The notes under the pieces were generated by a model. It saw nothing but the letters and a program-made list of their open reading frames with translations, was not told the DNA's origin and did not search any database. Below, piece after piece: positions 1-8,551 of a stretch of DNA of 64,000 bases (position 1 is the first letter of the stretch; each line of letters starts with the position of its first letter). The DNA lies in NCBI GenBank assembly GCA_903870165.1, contig CAIQBW010000033.1, positions 1 through 64,000 on the forward strand, given 5' to 3'. Source of the DNA: an uncultured Methylophilaceae bacterium (GTDB taxonomy: Bacteria; Pseudomonadota; Gammaproteobacteria; Burkholderiales; Methylophilaceae). The position numbers and the translations under genes were made by a program.

Positions 1-124
1 CGCCAAATTTCTTCGTCAATACAGTCGTAATCGCTGCTGTTAATGTTGTCTTACCATGGTCAACGTGTCCAATTGTGGCTACGTTAACGTGTGGCTTGGT
101 ACGTTCAAATTTGCCTTTTGCCAT
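1..124 (-). CDS. tuf: Elongation factor Tu, N-terminal part (cut by window start)
   Basis: The 41 visible codons encode the start of EF-Tu, the GTPase that brings aminoacyl-tRNA to the ribosome. The reading begins [20 protein letters not shown] and contains the P-loop GHVDHGKT. An AAGGA Shine-Dalgarno sits just upstream of the ATG at 124. Three tRNA genes (Thr, Gly, Tyr) lie directly upstream on the same strand, the classical tRNA-tufB arrangement of proteobacteria. It is therefore probably cotranscribed with them from the promoter at 581-609. The rest of the gene lies outside the window. Confidence 0.97.
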   Translation of the reverse strand, partial: MAKGKFERTKPHVNVATIGHVDHGKTTLTAAITTVLTKKFG

Positions 125-217
125 TTTTTTCTTCCTTTAACTGACTTCATCAAGTTAAGCTAGGTGCACATGAGTACGCAAATTCATAACGCACCACCGT
201 AATACCAGCACCGTACG

Positions 218-292
<75 letters not shown>

Positions 293-321
293 GCTAATAT
301 TCTTTAAAAGATTGACTTAAA

Positions 322-395
322 TGGAGCGGGGTACGGGAATCGAACCCGCGGCTCTAGCTTGGAAGGCTAGGGTATTACCATTATACGAACCCCGC
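322..395 (-). tRNA. tRNA-Gly (TCC)
   Basis: A 74-nt cloverleaf with encoded CCA at 322-324. The acceptor is GCGGGGT/ACCCCGC and the anticodon loop CTTCCAA gives TCC (Gly). It is the middle gene of the Tyr-Gly-Thr-tuf transcript. Confidence 0.97.
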
Positions 396-481
396 AATCG
401 AGGCTAGCTCGGCAATAAAAGCCTTCACTTGGCTCCAATTACTTCAAATCAAACAATTTAAATTCTTGGTTTAAAATACAT

Positions 482-566
482 TGGTGGAGGGGGAAGGATT
501 CGAACCTTCGTACTCTGAGAGAACGGATTTACAGTCCGTCGCCTTTAACCACTCGGCCACCCCTCC
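482..566 (-). tRNA. tRNA-Tyr (GTA)
   Basis: An 85-nt class II tRNA with a long variable arm and encoded CCA at 482-484. The acceptor is GGAGGGG/CCCCTCC. The anticodon region CTGTAAA gives GTA (Tyr). It is the first gene after the promoter at 581-609. Confidence 0.97.
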
Positions 567-580
567 AAACCGAACCCAAG

Positions 581-609
581 ATTATGCAGATATTCTTAGA
601 TGCTGTCAA
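581..609 (-). promoter_or_regulatory. Sigma-70 promoter of the tRNA-tuf operon
   Basis: On the minus strand TTGACA (604-609) and CATAAT (581-586) are separated by exactly 17 bp. That is a near-consensus sigma-70 promoter. The predicted start is a few bases before the tRNA-Tyr 5' end at 566. This is the strongest promoter match I saw in the window, which fits a stable-RNA operon. Confidence 0.85.
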
Positions 610-656
610 TCCTAATATTGACTATTAATTGGACTTTTAAAAACACTAAGTCTATG

Positions 657-1817
657 TCATTTGAGGTTTGCGGGCTTAAGTTCAGGATAAGCTTTCACGT
701 AAATCGCCAAGTCAGGATCCAAAGTATCCCAATTGATGGTTCGGGCTACCAATTGATAGATAAAGTTCACGATTGGATTTTTGTGCTTACAATAGTTACT
801 CAAAGGCACCATATCATTACCCAGCTCGATTTTTGGCGCATAGCCTGTTTGCCCACTCTGAATTGAGGATGCGCCTACACTATAAGACCACTCCACGGCC
901 GCATCCCACAACCTAAAATACAAAAACCACTCTTTGGGCTGGTTATAATCAATCCCAATAAACTTATTCACCACATGCTCACCAAGCCTAAAGCACAGCA
1001 TAAAAGACAACATTTCGTTTGATTCTTTTTTACGCAAAATTACATAATACGAATGCTCATATTGAGAGATCACATCGAAGAACGATCTATTTAGTTGCTC
1101 AAACTTTGTATTTCCTTTTTCATAGGTCTGCCAAAATAAGCTGAAGATCTCATCCATCACCGCTGCACTCGGCTGAGCAACAACTTCTGAATATACGGGC
1201 GCATCGTTTGCCTGCTTCATTTTCTTTTTTATCTTGTTACGGCGCGAAGCCTTAAGTGAGGATATATAGTCATTTTTATTTTTCCCCTCCAAATGCAAGC
1301 TAGTCCCAGGAAAACTTACCAAATGAAACAATCCATCATTCTTCAACAAAGAAACAAGCGCCGACTGATGCTCTTTCGAAAAATCTTTCCACACCCGCAT
1401 CGACGCGCCTAGCTTATCGGCCTGATTCCGCATCGCTTTATTGATCATTGAGAATACTTCAGTGGCATTAGCACCATCCACAAGACCGACACGGCCTTCG
1501 TCACTACACGGTGACCCAATAAAAAATGTTCGCTGGTAAAGCAACGAAGGAAAAAATTTGCCCAAGACATTAAAAAATGGAAGCAATGCAGGTGGAATCA
1601 CCAAAGCAATTGGCACGTCCATCAGAAAGGCCGGGGCAATACCCACGGGCTTATCATTGAATAAAATCAGCCCATACATAAATTTGAACTGTGCCTCTAG
1701 TCCAGCAAGTTCAAGCGCCGCATACCACCACTTACCCTCATATGGCGCCGCAAAGCATTCCTGCCACAAATCTTCGGAAATATCTTCGACTGATGAATGC
1801 CACTGAATTTTATACAT
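657..1817 (-). CDS. FemAB/GNAT-like acyltransferase family protein
   Basis: This 386-residue soluble protein looks like the FemAB/CelD-type double-GNAT acyltransferases (Acetyltransf_6-like). The central part has a basic stretch with SRRNKIKKKM (about residues 190-200). After it come the C-terminal GNAT-like strands and the FIGID...WFLYFRLWD...YSVGASSIQSGQTGY region (about residues 290-345). I see no signal peptide and no long membrane segment, although the N-terminal half has a hydrophobic stretch near residues 67-95. It is the last gene of a tightly coupled cassette and overlaps the aminotransferase stop by 8 bp. By inference it acylates an amino sugar made by that enzyme. Substrate and exact reaction are unknown. 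Confidence 0.7.
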   Translation of the reverse strand: MYKIQWHSSVEDISEDLWQECFAAPYEGKWWYAALELAGLEAQFKFMYGLILFNDKPVGIAPAFLMDVPIALVIPPALLPFFNVLGKFFPSLLYQRTFFIGSPCSDEGRVGLVDGANATEVFSMINKAMRNQADKLGASMRVWKDFSKEHQSALVSLLKNDGLFHLVSFPGTSLHLEGKNKNDYISSLKASRRNKIKKKMKQANDAPVYSEVVAQPSAAVMDEIFSLFWQTYEKGNTKFEQLNRSFFDVISQYEHSYYVILRKKESNEMLSFMLCFRLGEHVVNKFIGIDYNQPKEWFLYFRLWDAAVEWSYSVGASSIQSGQTGYAPKIELGNDMVPLSNYCKHKNPIVNFIYQLVARTINWDTLDPDLAIYVKAYPELKPANLK

Positions 1818-3039
1818 GCGCTACTTGCTCCGATATAACGTCGCATATTCTAGCGAAATCTCGCTCGCTCAACCAAATGCAATTGGTAATAATAAAAGTA
1901 TGGGCGGCAAATGCCTGCGCATTTTGGACTTTAGCGCCTGCAAAATAAGGCGCCAAATATTCATAATCTTTAAGAGCATGAATAAACAAACGCCCAACGC
2001 CGACACCCTTATTCCACAAAAGATCAAGCACATTATCTCGAGCTTCTTCAGATGGCATTTTAACAATAAAAAATGGCCAAACACCCTGTGCATCTTTGAC
2101 ATCAAGAACAACGCTAACGCCCGAAATCTTGGTCAATTTCGCTAAACGCTTTTCAGCTAAATTTTTGGTTTTTTCAATAAATTCTGGCAATCTATCTGCA
2201 GCTTTAGCACCAATCCACTTTCGCCAAATGCCAACTTTGTGCAATGGAAAATCAAGAGAACAATCATCCCCCACTGCCTCAATTAAATTACCGCGTTTCA
2301 ATTTATCGCGTAAATGGCATCCAAATGCCAATCCCATGCCTAACGGACGATACAGAAAATAATACGCAATCAACTCTATTGATCGACGTAATTCCACCAA
2401 ATAATTACGCGGCAAATGATTACTAACTCGTCGTAAAGCCTCTCGGATTTGCTCATTCGCACTCACGACCACCCCACCAGAAAATATAGTGAGCCCTTTT
2501 CCAACTCCCAAACTATAAATTCCGACATCGCCAAACGTACCAACCGATTTATGGTGCAACTTAGCGCCTAATGATTGAGCCGCATCCTCAATCACATACG
2601 CACCGACACTTTTAGCGATAGTGATCGTTTTTTCAACATCAGCTACTCGACCAGCAAGATGCGTATGGACTATCGCCAAGGTTTGATGATTCACAACGGA
2701 TTTAAGAGACTCTTCACAATAGTCGAAATGTTCTGGCCGAGAATCGGCAAGTACAGGTGTAAGTTGCGCCTTGATCACCGCCAACGCGACCCAGGGACAG
2801 GTATAAGCACTAATAACAACATGCTTTCTATCGCTCAACATCTTGATTGCCTCAAGCGCGACAACCAATGCAGCAGTTCCAGAGCATTCAACTTGAGCCT
2901 CATCAACACCGATAAATGAAGCTAGCTTAGCCTCAAGCGAAGCTTTTGAATGTAGTGAAAATAGTGGCGGAATAAAATCACGCCAAGTTAGCGCCAAACC
3001 TGCAGTTGGCGCGGCCTCAGTGAACTTCATCTTTTTCAT
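1810..3039 (-). CDS. DegT/DnrJ/EryC1/StrS-family aminotransferase
   Basis: A PLP-dependent aminotransferase of the sugar-nucleotide type (fold type I), about 409 residues. Visible family features are SAYTCPWVALAV and HTHLAGRVADV, followed by VIEDAAQSLGA, which carries the Asp and Gln that contact PLP. The Schiff-base lysine lies in LGVGKGLTIFSGG. Such enzymes transaminate keto-sugar nucleotides (ArnB, WecE, PerA and relatives). The frame is open to a GTG at 3051. I chose the ATG at 3039 because a GAGG Shine-Dalgarno lies 6 nt before it. That start still overlaps the upstream transporter gene by 23 bp, which suggests translational coupling. The exact sugar is unknown. Confidence 0.82.
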   Translation of the reverse strand: MKKMKFTEAAPTAGLALTWRDFIPPLFSLHSKASLEAKLASFIGVDEAQVECSGTAALVVALEAIKMLSDRKHVVISAYTCPWVALAVIKAQLTPVLADSRPEHFDYCEESLKSVVNHQTLAIVHTHLAGRVADVEKTITIAKSVGAYVIEDAAQSLGAKLHHKSVGTFGDVGIYSLGVGKGLTIFSGGVVVSANEQIREALRRVSNHLPRNYLVELRRSIELIAYYFLYRPLGMGLAFGCHLRDKLKRGNLIEAVGDDCSLDFPLHKVGIWRKWIGAKAADRLPEFIEKTKNLAEKRLAKLTKISGVSVVLDVKDAQGVWPFFIVKMPSEEARDNVLDLLWNKGVGVGRLFIHALKDYEYLAPYFAGAKVQNAQAFAAHTFIITNCIWLSERDFARICDVISEQVAHV

Positions 3040-3412
3040 GCTCAGCCTCACTGAAGCTCAAACAAACAATTCCAAGCACAATTAATAATGCCCCGACAAT
3101 CTGCATTGGAGCTAACCTATCCCCAAAATAAACTGCTGAGACAATTAACACCAAAACCACTTCCAAATGTGATGCCGCAAAAGCTGGCCCAACTGGCGCA
3201 TGTTTAAGTAATGTCATCCAAGCGACAAACGATCCTAAATAACCTAGAACCGCACCGTAAATCCAAGGCTGAGAAAAAATTGAGAGGAACCACGCTAACT
3301 GCATGGCGAACTCACCACCGTGATTCGATGCAAGCTTAAAAGAAATCTGAGTAAGCGTATCGCAAAGCATTAAAGCTGAAAAGCCGAAGATGTAAAACTG
3401 CGTCCTCTTCAT
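3017..3412 (-). CDS. EamA/SMR-type small membrane protein, second subunit
   Basis: A 131-residue, very hydrophobic protein with four predicted membrane helices and a basic N-terminus. It has the drug/metabolite transporter pattern: an early Q-x-x-x-K-x-A motif (TQISFKLAS) and a C-terminal helix near VGALLIVLGIVCLSFSE. At four helices it is half the size of a full EamA protein, like ArnE and ArnF, which together flip undecaprenyl-phosphate-aminoarabinose. It overlaps the preceding partner gene by ATGA (4 bp), so the two are likely made in equal amounts and may pair. The lipid-linked sugar flippase role is inferred from the aminotransferase next door. Confidence 0.72.
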   Translation of the reverse strand: MKRTQFYIFGFSALMLCDTLTQISFKLASNHGGEFAMQLAWFLSIFSQPWIYGAVLGYLGSFVAWMTLLKHAPVGPAFAASHLEVVLVLIVSAVYFGDRLAPMQIVGALLIVLGIVCLSFSEAEHEKDEVH

Positions 3413-3771
3413 GCGTAAATCCCCACAAAGACAACACCTACAGTAATCAATGCCATACCCAAAAGGCGCATACGATCTAATTTTTCTTTGAAGACTAATC
3501 GGCCAGCAATGACGATTGAAACCATATTAATCGCACCAAGCAACACCCCTTGGGACAAAGAGAGAACTGAAAGAAATGCTAACCAAACGACAAACTCAAG
3601 ACAAAAGCAGACAATACCAAGCCAAAGTGGCAAAGAGCCCAACATATACTTCCAACGTGCTAATTCAGTAGATTCTTCAGAGTCAGTAACTGCGGCGAAT
3701 TTAAGCGCAACATGTCCAACTGTATCGAGTGTTACATTGATAACCCAAATTAAAATCGCGATTGAGGACAA
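3409..3771 (-). CDS. EamA/SMR-type small membrane protein, first subunit
   Basis: A 120-residue protein with four hydrophobic helices. It contains LDTVGHVALKFAA in helix 1 and GRLVFKEKLDRMRLLGMALI before the last helix, a signature loop of the EamA/SMR superfamily. It is the first gene of the cassette and lies just downstream of tRNA-Thr(TGT). The start at 3771 is a TTG without an obvious Shine-Dalgarno, and the frame stays open upstream, so the exact start is uncertain. Both half-size proteins have complete helices and their own starts. A paired heteromer is therefore more likely than a broken ten-helix EamA transporter. Confidence 0.68.
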   Translation of the reverse strand: MSSIAILIWVINVTLDTVGHVALKFAAVTDSEESTELARWKYMLGSLPLWLGIVCFCLEFVVWLAFLSVLSLSQGVLLGAINMVSIVIAGRLVFKEKLDRMRLLGMALITVGVVFVGIYA

Positions 3772-3799
3772 TAGATTTAGCTTCGGGTGATTAAGGGAG

Positions 3800-3875
3800 T
3801 GGTGCCGGATGTCGGAATCGAACTGACGACCTTCGCATTACAAGTGCGCTGCTCTACCAACTGAGCTAATCCGGC
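3800..3875 (-). tRNA. tRNA-Thr (TGT)
   Basis: A 76-nt cloverleaf with encoded CCA at 3800-3802. The acceptor is GCCGGAT/ATCCGGC, the D loop contains AGTTGGTAGA, and the anticodon loop CTTGTAA gives TGT (Thr). It is located between sspB and the EamA cassette. No mobile-element attachment repeat was found at its 3' end. Confidence 0.97.
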
Positions 3876-3911
3876 AGGTTTTGATTTAATCAACTACATT
3901 TACAACCGAAG

Positions 3912-4331
3912 CTATTTTACCAACTTTAGGGTGGTTTTTTTCACTTCAGATGAAATATTTTTTTCTTTTTTTTCAGAAAAATCTATCTCATTGTTTTTAT
4001 TTTGATTTGAGTCTTCAGGCAACACTTCAAAAAACATACCCTGCCCATTTTCTCGTGCAAAAATGCCCTTTATTGCACTAATTGGAACGTATAAGTTGTT
4101 TGAGACGCCGGAAAAACGTGCCGAAAACGTCACTGCATCGTTGGTAAAATGTAAATCTTTAGTCGCTGAATAATTTAGATTCAAGACGATTTCACCATCT
4201 TTCACGTACGCCATCGGCACTTTTGTTTCTTTATTCACTGCAACCAAGAGATGAGGCGTTAATTGGTTATCAACGCACCACTCATGAATTGCCCTAATCA
4301 TATAGGGCTTGGTTGAAGTTAAGTCACTCAT
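3912..4331 (-). CDS. sspB: ClpXP protease specificity-enhancing factor SspB
   Basis: SspB is the adaptor that tethers ssrA-tagged and other substrates to ClpXP. The 139-residue protein has the conserved N-terminal half (KPYMIRAIHEWCVDNQLTPH), then VLNLNYSATKDL and FSARFSGVSNNLYVPISAI. The second half is a charged flexible tail (DSNQNKNNEIDFSEKKEK). It ends with TTLKLVK, the typical short hydrophobic ClpX-binding peptide. It follows sspA with a 2-bp gap, as in many proteobacteria. Confidence 0.94.
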   Translation of the reverse strand: MSDLTSTKPYMIRAIHEWCVDNQLTPHLLVAVNKETKVPMAYVKDGEIVLNLNYSATKDLHFTNDAVTFSARFSGVSNNLYVPISAIKGIFARENGQGMFFEVLPEDSNQNKNNEIDFSEKKEKNISSEVKKTTLKLVK

Positions 4332-4333
4332 GC

Positions 4334-4933
4334 TTATTTACGCATTGCCTTTTCAGATGGCGTCATCGCTTCGATGTAAGCTGGACGTGAAAAAATACGC
4401 TCTGCGTATTTCAACAATGGCGCAGCTTGTTTAGGCAACTCGATACCATAATGACCAAGGCGCCATAACAAAGGTGCAATGGCCACATCTAACATAGAGA
4501 AGTCATCGCCAAGAATATATTCTTGTTTACTAAACAAAGGCACGATTTGCGTTAAATTATCACGGATCGTTGCGCGCGCTTTGTCTGCTGCTTTCTGATT
4601 GTCAGATTCAAGATCTTTAATATGGTTAAACAATTGCTCTTCAAAGTTATGCAAGAATAAACGTGCTCGTGCACGCATTACTGGATCCGCTGGCATCAAT
4701 TGAGGATGCGGGAAACGCTCATCAATGTACTCATTGATAATGTTTGCTTGCTCCAACACCAAATCACGTTCAACCAATACTGGCACAGTATTGTGCGGAT
4801 TAATGACCGCTAAATCTTCTGGCTTGTTTGCCAAATCAACGTCAATCACTTGAAAGTCCATACCCTTTTCGAACAATACGATACGGCAACGATGGCTATA
4901 TGGATCGGTAGTACCTGAATAAAGTGTCATCAT
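4334..4933 (-). CDS. sspA: Stringent starvation protein A (glutathione S-transferase fold)
   Basis: A 199-residue GST-like protein. In E. coli SspA binds RNA polymerase in stationary phase and acid stress. The N-terminal thioredoxin-like domain starts MMTLYSGTTDPYSHRCRIVL and contains the cis-Pro region NPHNTVPVLVERDLVL. The helical C-terminal domain includes DDFSMLDVAIAPLLWRLGHYGI. It forms a two-gene unit with sspB and lies downstream of petABC, separated from it by a terminator hairpin. Confidence 0.93.
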   Translation of the reverse strand: MMTLYSGTTDPYSHRCRIVLFEKGMDFQVIDVDLANKPEDLAVINPHNTVPVLVERDLVLEQANIINEYIDERFPHPQLMPADPVMRARARLFLHNFEEQLFNHIKDLESDNQKAADKARATIRDNLTQIVPLFSKQEYILGDDFSMLDVAIAPLLWRLGHYGIELPKQAAPLLKYAERIFSRPAYIEAMTPSEKAMRK

Positions 4934-4956
4934 AATTTCGGTTCCTCGCTTACAAA

Positions 4957-4993
4957 AGCAAAACGGGAAGCCAGCCGAATAGCTGACCTCCCG
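4957..4993 (-). terminator. Rho-independent terminator after petC
   Basis: On the minus strand CGGGAGGTCAGC (4982-4993) pairs with GCTGGCTTCCCG (4964-4975), a 12-bp stem with two G-U pairs and a 6-nt loop, followed by TTTTGCTTTTG. It sits right after petC and before sspA. Confidence 0.75.
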
Positions 4994-5006
4994 CTAAGTT
5001 GTTATT

Positions 5007-5717
5007 TTAGTGTATATCTTTCCAGAACTCTTTTTTCAAATAGTATGTCAGTACAAACAATAGGCCTAAAAAGGCCAATACCAACAAACCTAAATGCTTG
5101 TCTCGCTCTTTAAATGGCTCAGCCATAAAGACTAAGTAATTAACCAAGTCTGCAATGGTCTCATCATATTCAGCAGGCGTCATGGTGCCTTGTTTCGCCA
5201 ATACTAATTGATGCGACTCAGTTTTCTCGTCAATTTTTAATACCTGCTCACCTTGCAAACTCCAAAGAACGTGCGGCATTGCAACTTTGTCATAAACAAC
5301 GTTGTTCCAGCCTGTTGGTCTTGTATCGTCACGGTAAAAACCACGCAAGTAGCTATAAAGCCAATCCGCACCACGAGCACGTGCTTCAACTGACAAATCA
5401 GGTGGCGTTGCACCAAACCATGCTTTCGCATCAGCTTTTTGAATTGCAACCGTCATGGTATCGCCAACTTTTTCACCAGCGAACATCAAATTTGATTTAA
5501 TTTGTGCATCCGTCAAACCAATATCTTGTAAACGGTTATAACGCATATAAGCAGCACTATGGCAGTTTAAGCAATAATTCACGAACACTTTAGCACCACG
5601 TTGAAGCGATGCTTGATTGTTAGGATCGATAGGTGCGTGATCTAACTTAACACCCTCATTTGCAATTGCCATGAATGGCATTAACAAAGCTAAAACCAAT
5701 AGAAGTTTAGTTTTCAT
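5007..5717 (-). CDS. petC: Ubiquinol-cytochrome c reductase, cytochrome c1
   Basis: The heme c subunit of complex III, 236 residues. It has a Sec signal peptide (KTKLLLVLALLMPFMAIANE), the heme c motif CLNCH, and the tyrosine-rich YMRYNRL that follows it in cytochromes c1. The axial Met lies in the region around VAMPHVLWSLQG. The C-terminal membrane anchor is LGLLVLAFLGLLFVLTYYL. The start overlaps the petB stop as TAATG. The heme is presumably attached by the System II proteins encoded at 26573-29722. Confidence 0.96.
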   Translation of the reverse strand: MKTKLLLVLALLMPFMAIANEGVKLDHAPIDPNNQASLQRGAKVFVNYCLNCHSAAYMRYNRLQDIGLTDAQIKSNLMFAGEKVGDTMTVAIQKADAKAWFGATPPDLSVEARARGADWLYSYLRGFYRDDTRPTGWNNVVYDKVAMPHVLWSLQGEQVLKIDEKTESHQLVLAKQGTMTPAEYDETIADLVNYLVFMAEPFKERDKHLGLLVLAFLGLLFVLTYYLKKEFWKDIH

Positions 5718-7015
5718 TATGCTGTTACCCTTTCTGGCACTGGCTTAGTCTTATCTTTCTTAGTGTACCAAGGCATCAAAGCAAAGAATGAGAAGTAGAC
5801 CAAACTAAAGATTCTCGCTACAACTGTTGCACGGTCTGCACCGCCAACAATCAATGTCTCAGGAGCAAATTGACCCCATACGTTTGATGGCTCGGTTCCC
5901 AAGTATCCCAAAATCAAGAAGCTGACAACAAATGCTGCTAGCCATTTCTTATACAAATTACCGCGATAGCGAATTGATTTTACTGGGCTGCGATCTAGCC
6001 AAGGCAAGAAAGCAAAGCTGACCACGGACAAGCCCATTGCGGCCACACCAGGGAATTGTGAGTTCAAGATTGGTGGAACAGCACGTAAAATCGAGTAGTA
6101 AGGCGTGAAATACCAAACTGGCGCAATATGTGGCGGCGTTTTCAATGGATCAGCCGGGATAAAGTTATTCGCCTCAAGGAAATAACCACCCATTTCTGGT
6201 GCAAAGAAAATAATGGCTGAGAACACAATCAAGAACACTGAAACACCCACCAAATCCTTTACTGTGTAGTAAGGATGGAAAGGAATGCCATCTAATGGGA
6301 TTTTTGTTTTTGGATCTTTATGTTTCTTAATTTCCACACCATCAGGATTGTTTGAACCTACTTCATGCAATGCAATCAGGTGAGCAACAACTAATCCCAA
6401 CAACACAAGTGGAAGCGCAATCACGTGGAATGCAAAGAAGCGATTAAGCGTTGCATCAGAAACAGTGTAATCGCCACGCAACCACAAGGAAATATCTGGA
6501 CCGATGAATGGTATAGACGTGAACAAGTTAATAATTACTTGTGCACCCCAGTAGGACATTTGACCCCAAGGCAATAGGTAGCCAAAGAATGCCTCACCCA
6601 TCAAGACCAAGAAAATGCCAACGCCGAACAACCAAATTAATTCACGTGGTGTTCTGTAAGAGCCGTAAATCAATCCACGGAACATATGCAGATAAACAAC
6701 CACAAAGAACATGGATGCGCCTGTAGAGTGCATATAGCGAATCAAGCGGCCCCATGAGACATCACGCATGATGTATTCAACTGAAGCAAAAGCCAATGTC
6801 GCCTCTGGCTTGTAATTCATGGTCAAGAAAATGCCTGTCAAGATTTGAAGAACCAAGACCAACAAAGCTAACGAACCGAAAAAGTACCAAAAGTTAAAGT
6901 TTTTTGGCGCGTAATATTCAGTTAAGTGTGCTTTAACGTTGGAGGTAAGTGGGAAACGCTCATCCACCCAGCCCAGCAAATTAGTTGAAGCTTGCTGAAG
7001 TTTATTATTAGCCAT
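5717..7015 (-). CDS. petB: Ubiquinol-cytochrome c reductase, cytochrome b
   Basis: The membrane core of complex III, 432 residues with about eight to nine helices. Family marks are the heme-ligand helices (RYMHSTGASMFFVVVYLHMFRG split by loops, and FFAFHVIALPLVLLGLVVAHLIALH), WGAQVIINLF, and the Qo-site sequence with PPHIAPVWYFTPYYSILR, a variant of the PEWY region. It oxidises ubiquinol and passes electrons to the Rieske protein and heme bL/bH. It is the middle gene of petABC and is coupled to both neighbours by 1-bp overlaps. Confidence 0.97.
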   Translation of the reverse strand: MANNKLQQASTNLLGWVDERFPLTSNVKAHLTEYYAPKNFNFWYFFGSLALLVLVLQILTGIFLTMNYKPEATLAFASVEYIMRDVSWGRLIRYMHSTGASMFFVVVYLHMFRGLIYGSYRTPRELIWLFGVGIFLVLMGEAFFGYLLPWGQMSYWGAQVIINLFTSIPFIGPDISLWLRGDYTVSDATLNRFFAFHVIALPLVLLGLVVAHLIALHEVGSNNPDGVEIKKHKDPKTKIPLDGIPFHPYYTVKDLVGVSVFLIVFSAIIFFAPEMGGYFLEANNFIPADPLKTPPHIAPVWYFTPYYSILRAVPPILNSQFPGVAAMGLSVVSFAFLPWLDRSPVKSIRYRGNLYKKWLAAFVVSFLILGYLGTEPSNVWGQFAPETLIVGGADRATVVARIFSLVYFSFFALMPWYTKKDKTKPVPERVTA

Positions 7016-7611
7016 TATGCAACTCCCTTATCGTCTGCACCAATTAGCACAACTGAGTCACTAATGTATTTGTGCGGCGGAACAACCAAGTTAATTGGCG
7101 CTGGAGATCCCTTAAATACACGGCCAGCCAAGTCGAATTTAGAGCCGTGACAAGGACAGAAGAAGCCGCCCGGCCAATCAGCACCCATATCAGCGCCTGT
7201 TTGTAATTTTGGTGATGGTGAACAGCCCAAATGCGTACAAATACCAACCAATACCATGATGTTTGATTTAATCGCACGTGCAGGATTAACGCAGTAATCG
7301 GGCTGCTGACTTGTGACCTCTAATTTTGGATCAGACAATTTGTCGTCGTGGCTCGCTAATGCATCAAGCATGGCTTGGCTACGATTAACAATCCAAACAG
7401 GCTTGCCGCGCCACTCAACCGTAATCATTGACCCTGGCTCAATTTTGCTGATGTCAGCCTCTACTGGAGCGCCTGCTGCTTTAGCCCGCTCACTAGGCAT
7501 CATGCTCGTTACGAAAGGAACAGCAACAGCTGCTGCTGCCACGCCACCCGCAACTGAAGTTGCCGCAATCAGAAACTTGCGCTTACTTTGATCTACTTCT
7601 TGATTCGCCAT
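7015..7611 (-). CDS. petA: Ubiquinol-cytochrome c reductase, Rieske iron-sulfur subunit
   Basis: A 198-residue protein with the two 2Fe-2S ligand boxes CTHLGC and CPCHGSKFD. An N-terminal membrane-anchoring leader reads [20 protein letters not shown]. This leader is a twin-arginine-type signal with Lys-Arg in place of Arg-Arg. The frame also allows a GTG at 7614. I prefer the ATG at 7611 because AAGGA lies 6 nt before it. It is the first gene of the petABC operon, with the candidate promoter at 7653-7681. Confidence 0.96.
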   Translation of the reverse strand: MANQEVDQSKRKFLIAATSVAGGVAAAAVAVPFVTSMMPSERAKAAGAPVEADISKIEPGSMITVEWRGKPVWIVNRSQAMLDALASHDDKLSDPKLEVTSQQPDYCVNPARAIKSNIMVLVGICTHLGCSPSPKLQTGADMGADWPGGFFCPCHGSKFDLAGRVFKGSPAPINLVVPPHKYISDSVVLIGADDKGVA

Positions 7612-7652
7612 CACATGTCCTTAATTTCTAAACTACATTGACGCAATATTAA

Positions 7653-7681
7653 AATTTAGCCTCGCATTTTACAGGTTTCAA
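7653..7681 (-). promoter_or_regulatory. Candidate sigma-70 promoter of petABC
   Basis: On the minus strand TTGAAA (7676-7681) and TAAATT (7653-7658) are spaced by 17 bp in the intergenic region upstream of petA. The match is moderate (5/6 and 4/6). Confidence 0.5.
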
Positions 7682-7757
7682 CTGAAAACTTAAACCCTTG
7701 AAACCTTTAATTTACGCCATCAACCAAGAAAATCACGTACCAGCAAAAATCTATCGA

Positions 7758-8504
7758 TCAAACTGGATTATCAATATCAATAAACTCATGCCCCAACGCG
7801 AACTCAGAAGCCAAATGTTCGCCTAAAGCCTTTATGCCGTAACGCTCAGTGGCATGATGCCCAGCGGCAATGTAAGCCACCCCAGATTCACGTGCCAAAT
7901 GAACCGTTTGCTCTGAAATCTCACCACTGATAAAAAGATCCACGCCCAAATCAATTGCATCTGTTATGTAACCCTGCGCCCCACCTGTGCACCAAGCTAC
8001 ACTCTTTATTGATTGAGTTAAGTCACCAATGACTAAAGGCGTTCTTCCTAGTTGGCTAGCAATATGCTGCGCGACCTGTCCTAATGTTTGCGTCCCACCC
8101 AAGGCAGCCTGTGCAATTAAACCTTGATTGCCTGAGTAGGCTTTGACATTTAAGCCCAACACTTTACCCAACTGCACGTTATTCCCAAGCTCCGGATGTG
8201 CATCGAGCGGCAAGTGATAAGCCAACAAACTCATATCATTATCCAAAAGAAACTTAATACGATTGCGCTTCAAACCCACAAGGCAAGCGTCTTCATTCTT
8301 CCAAAAATACCCATGATGCACTAGCACAGCATCGGCTCCTGCTGATTTTGCAGCCTCCAAAAAATCCATACTTGCGCTAACGCCCGTCACAATTTTGTTT
8401 ACATCGGATTTCCCCTCAACTTGCAAGCCATTAGGGCAATAGTCAGCGAATCGCTCCACCTGTAAAATTTGTCGGGTATAATTTACTAGTTGTTTTAATT
8501 CCAT
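7758..8504 (-). CDS. Nif3-like dinuclear metal centre hexameric protein (YbgI/DUF34)
   Basis: A 248-residue member of the Nif3/DUF34 family. Metal-ligand motifs are visible as VLVHHGYFW near residues 60-68, HLPLDAHPELGNN near 96-110, and the C-terminal AAGHHATERYGIKALGEHL. The family's biochemical role is not settled; annotations such as GTP cyclohydrolase I type 2 are uncertain. It is divergent from the degS-like protease gene and next to petABC, a conserved neighbourhood in Betaproteobacteria. Confidence 0.9.
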   Translation of the reverse strand: MELKQLVNYTRQILQVERFADYCPNGLQVEGKSDVNKIVTGVSASMDFLEAAKSAGADAVLVHHGYFWKNEDACLVGLKRNRIKFLLDNDMSLLAYHLPLDAHPELGNNVQLGKVLGLNVKAYSGNQGLIAQAALGGTQTLGQVAQHIASQLGRTPLVIGDLTQSIKSVAWCTGGAQGYITDAIDLGVDLFISGEISEQTVHLARESGVAYIAAGHHATERYGIKALGEHLASEFALGHEFIDIDNPV

Positions 8505-8551
8505 ATTTTTTCCGAACTTGTTACGTTAATTATTTTTATCTGGTAACCCAT

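Noticed and set aside
3017-3771. The two short EamA genes could be one transporter split by a frameshift.
   Set aside because: Each has a full set of four helices and its own start (ATGA overlap). The combined eight helices do not make a standard ten-helix EamA protein. ArnE/ArnF-like pairs are known.
3800-3875. tRNA-Thr(TGT) as an integration site of a genomic island covering 657-3771.
   Set aside because: I found no direct repeat of the tRNA 3' end near 570-660 and no integrase, so only an accessory operon is claimed, not a mobile island.
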